Shown: piece after piece, positions 22,537-22,927 of the stretch | How the letters are laid out: each line of letters starts with the position of its first letter | Numbering within the stretch: the first letter of the stretch is position 1 | NCBI GenBank assembly: GCA_030039975.1 | Contig: JASHUO010000398.1 | Span: forward strand, 1 to 22,927 | DNA: 22,927 bases | Origin: Alphaproteobacteria bacterium | GTDB lineage: Bacteria > Pseudomonadota > Alphaproteobacteria > ATCC43930 > CGMCC-115725 | Direction of reading: 5' to 3' | The notes under the pieces: generated by a model | Databases searched by the model: none | What the model was told of the DNA's origin: nothing | Seen by the model: only the letters and a program-made list of their open reading frames with translations | Position numbers and translations under genes: made by a program

Positions 22537-22735
22537 CCCCCTCTGTCCCAGGACCTGAAAGATTCGCCGGATGGTCCCCCACGGGACGGCCGGTTTACCT
22601 CTTCGGTGAGGCGGACGCCAAAGGCGCGCGCCTGCTTTCCAGAGTGCCCTTCCCCCGACGGTCCTTTCGCCTGAGAGTTTCCGGGGCGGTTGCTCCTTCG
22701 GCGCCGGGGTGAAACCCGGTCTCTCCCATCGGGGT
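22537..22735 (-). ncRNA. Tandem glycine riboswitch upstream of the gcv operon
   Basis: Reading the minus strand, the first aptamer (about 22733-22652) contains GGGAGAGACCGGG, CGCCGAAGGAGCAA and ACTCTCAGGCGAAAGGACCG, all hallmark glycine-aptamer segments. The second (about 22646-22540) contains CTCTGGAAAG, CACCGAAGAGGTAAACC, ATCTTTCAGG and GGGACAGAGGGG. Short linker sequence joins them, as in the known cooperative two-aptamer riboswitch (Rfam glycine class). In the second aptamer the usual GAGAG/CTCTC pairing is GAAAG/CTTTC, which keeps the helix. The element ends about 50 nt before the gcvT ATG, so it should turn the glycine cleavage operon on when glycine is plentiful. Boundaries are approximate. 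Confidence 0.95.
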
Positions 22736-22749
22736 GCGACGGCTTGAGC

Positions 22750-22778
22750 ACCCTAGCATCGCCCCGCCACCGTGGCCA
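22750..22778 (-). promoter_or_regulatory. Weak candidate promoter for the gcv operon
   Basis: On the minus strand TGGCCA (22778-22773) and TAGGGT (22755-22750) are 17 bp apart, matching the sigma70 hexamers at 4/6 and 3/6. Transcription would start near 22743, immediately before the first glycine aptamer, which is the main support. Confidence 0.3.
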
Positions 22779-22781
22779 GCC

Positions 22782-22901
22782 CCGCGCAACGCCGCGCAAC
22801 GCGAAGCGTTGTCGCGGGCGGGCGTCAGCGGTTGCTCTCGCAACCGCAAGCTCACTTCTCGACAACCGAGCCCCGCCCGCAACGCGAAGCTTTGTCGCGG
22901 G
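22782..22901. repeat. Cluster of short palindromic (REP-like) repeats upstream of the gcv riboswitch
   Basis: Four elements lie close together. The 10-mer CCGCGCAACG is tandemly duplicated at 22782-22801. A 24-nt unit beginning CGCAACGCGAAGCG (22795-22818) recurs at 22878-22901 with a single G-to-T difference, 83 bp apart in the same orientation. The first copy contains the hairpin CAACGC-GAA-GCGTTG. Between the copies is a perfect hairpin GCGGTTGC-TCTC-GCAACCGC (22828-22847). The pattern resembles repetitive extragenic palindromes, but only this locus is visible. No gene is seen from 22736 to the right edge. Confidence 0.6.
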
Positions 22902-22927
22902 TTCACTCGCGCGCGCGGTTGATGTCG

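Overview
The window is GC-rich, densely packed bacterial chromosome, and the gene content points to an alphaproteobacterium. The indicators are tandem TadE-type pilus genes, a DUF2336 protein, a STAS-fused MlaE permease with a PqiC-type lipoprotein, and a split glycine decarboxylase (gcvPA/gcvPB) behind a tandem glycine riboswitch. A Rhodospirillales-like or related lineage is plausible, but no rRNA is present to settle it. There are no insertion sequences, phage genes, tRNAs or CRISPR arrays. Most of it looks like ordinary core genome.

Layout. 1-874 (minus): two TadE/TadG-like pseudopilins of a Flp/Tad pilus locus, the first cut by the window edge. 875-1229: non-coding, AT-rich for this genome. 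1230-2828 (minus): prfC (release factor 3), ending inside a 32-nt perfect palindrome. 3043-4633 (plus): three small envelope proteins, with a hairpin-rich stretch (3721-3911) that may encode a structured RNA and a good sigma70-type promoter that forces a later start for the second gene. 4789-6546 (plus): an ExeA/ORC-like AAA+ ATPase with a long proline-rich N-terminus, convergent with a DUF2336 helical-repeat protein (6558-7667). 7817-8584: a histidine-rich conserved protein.

8642-12165 (minus): a four-gene lipid-transport operon in transcription order mlaE (with STAS domain), mlaF, mlaD and a PqiC-like lipoprotein. Divergent from it is apt (12264-12779). 12786-16676 (minus): a PotFGHI-type polyamine ABC importer, with genes overlapping by 4 nt at every junction and a KirBac-type potassium channel gene (16740-17723) 63 nt upstream on the same strand. 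A 57-residue conserved-looking small protein lies at 17883-18056 (plus).

18070-22488 (minus): the glycine cleavage operon gcvT-gcvH-gcvPA-gcvPB, preceded by a two-aptamer glycine riboswitch (about 22537-22735) whose second P1 strand can alternatively pair with the gcvT Shine-Dalgarno. Upstream of that (22782-22901) is a cluster of short palindromic repeats.

The most interesting leads are the apparent KirBac-polyamine transporter operon, the readable switching mechanism of the glycine riboswitch, the hybrid Mla/Pqi lipid-transport operon, the possible structured RNA at 3721-3911, and the anti-Shine-Dalgarno mimic in front of the AAA+ ATPase gene. I did not find a clearly new defence, mobile or biosynthetic system.
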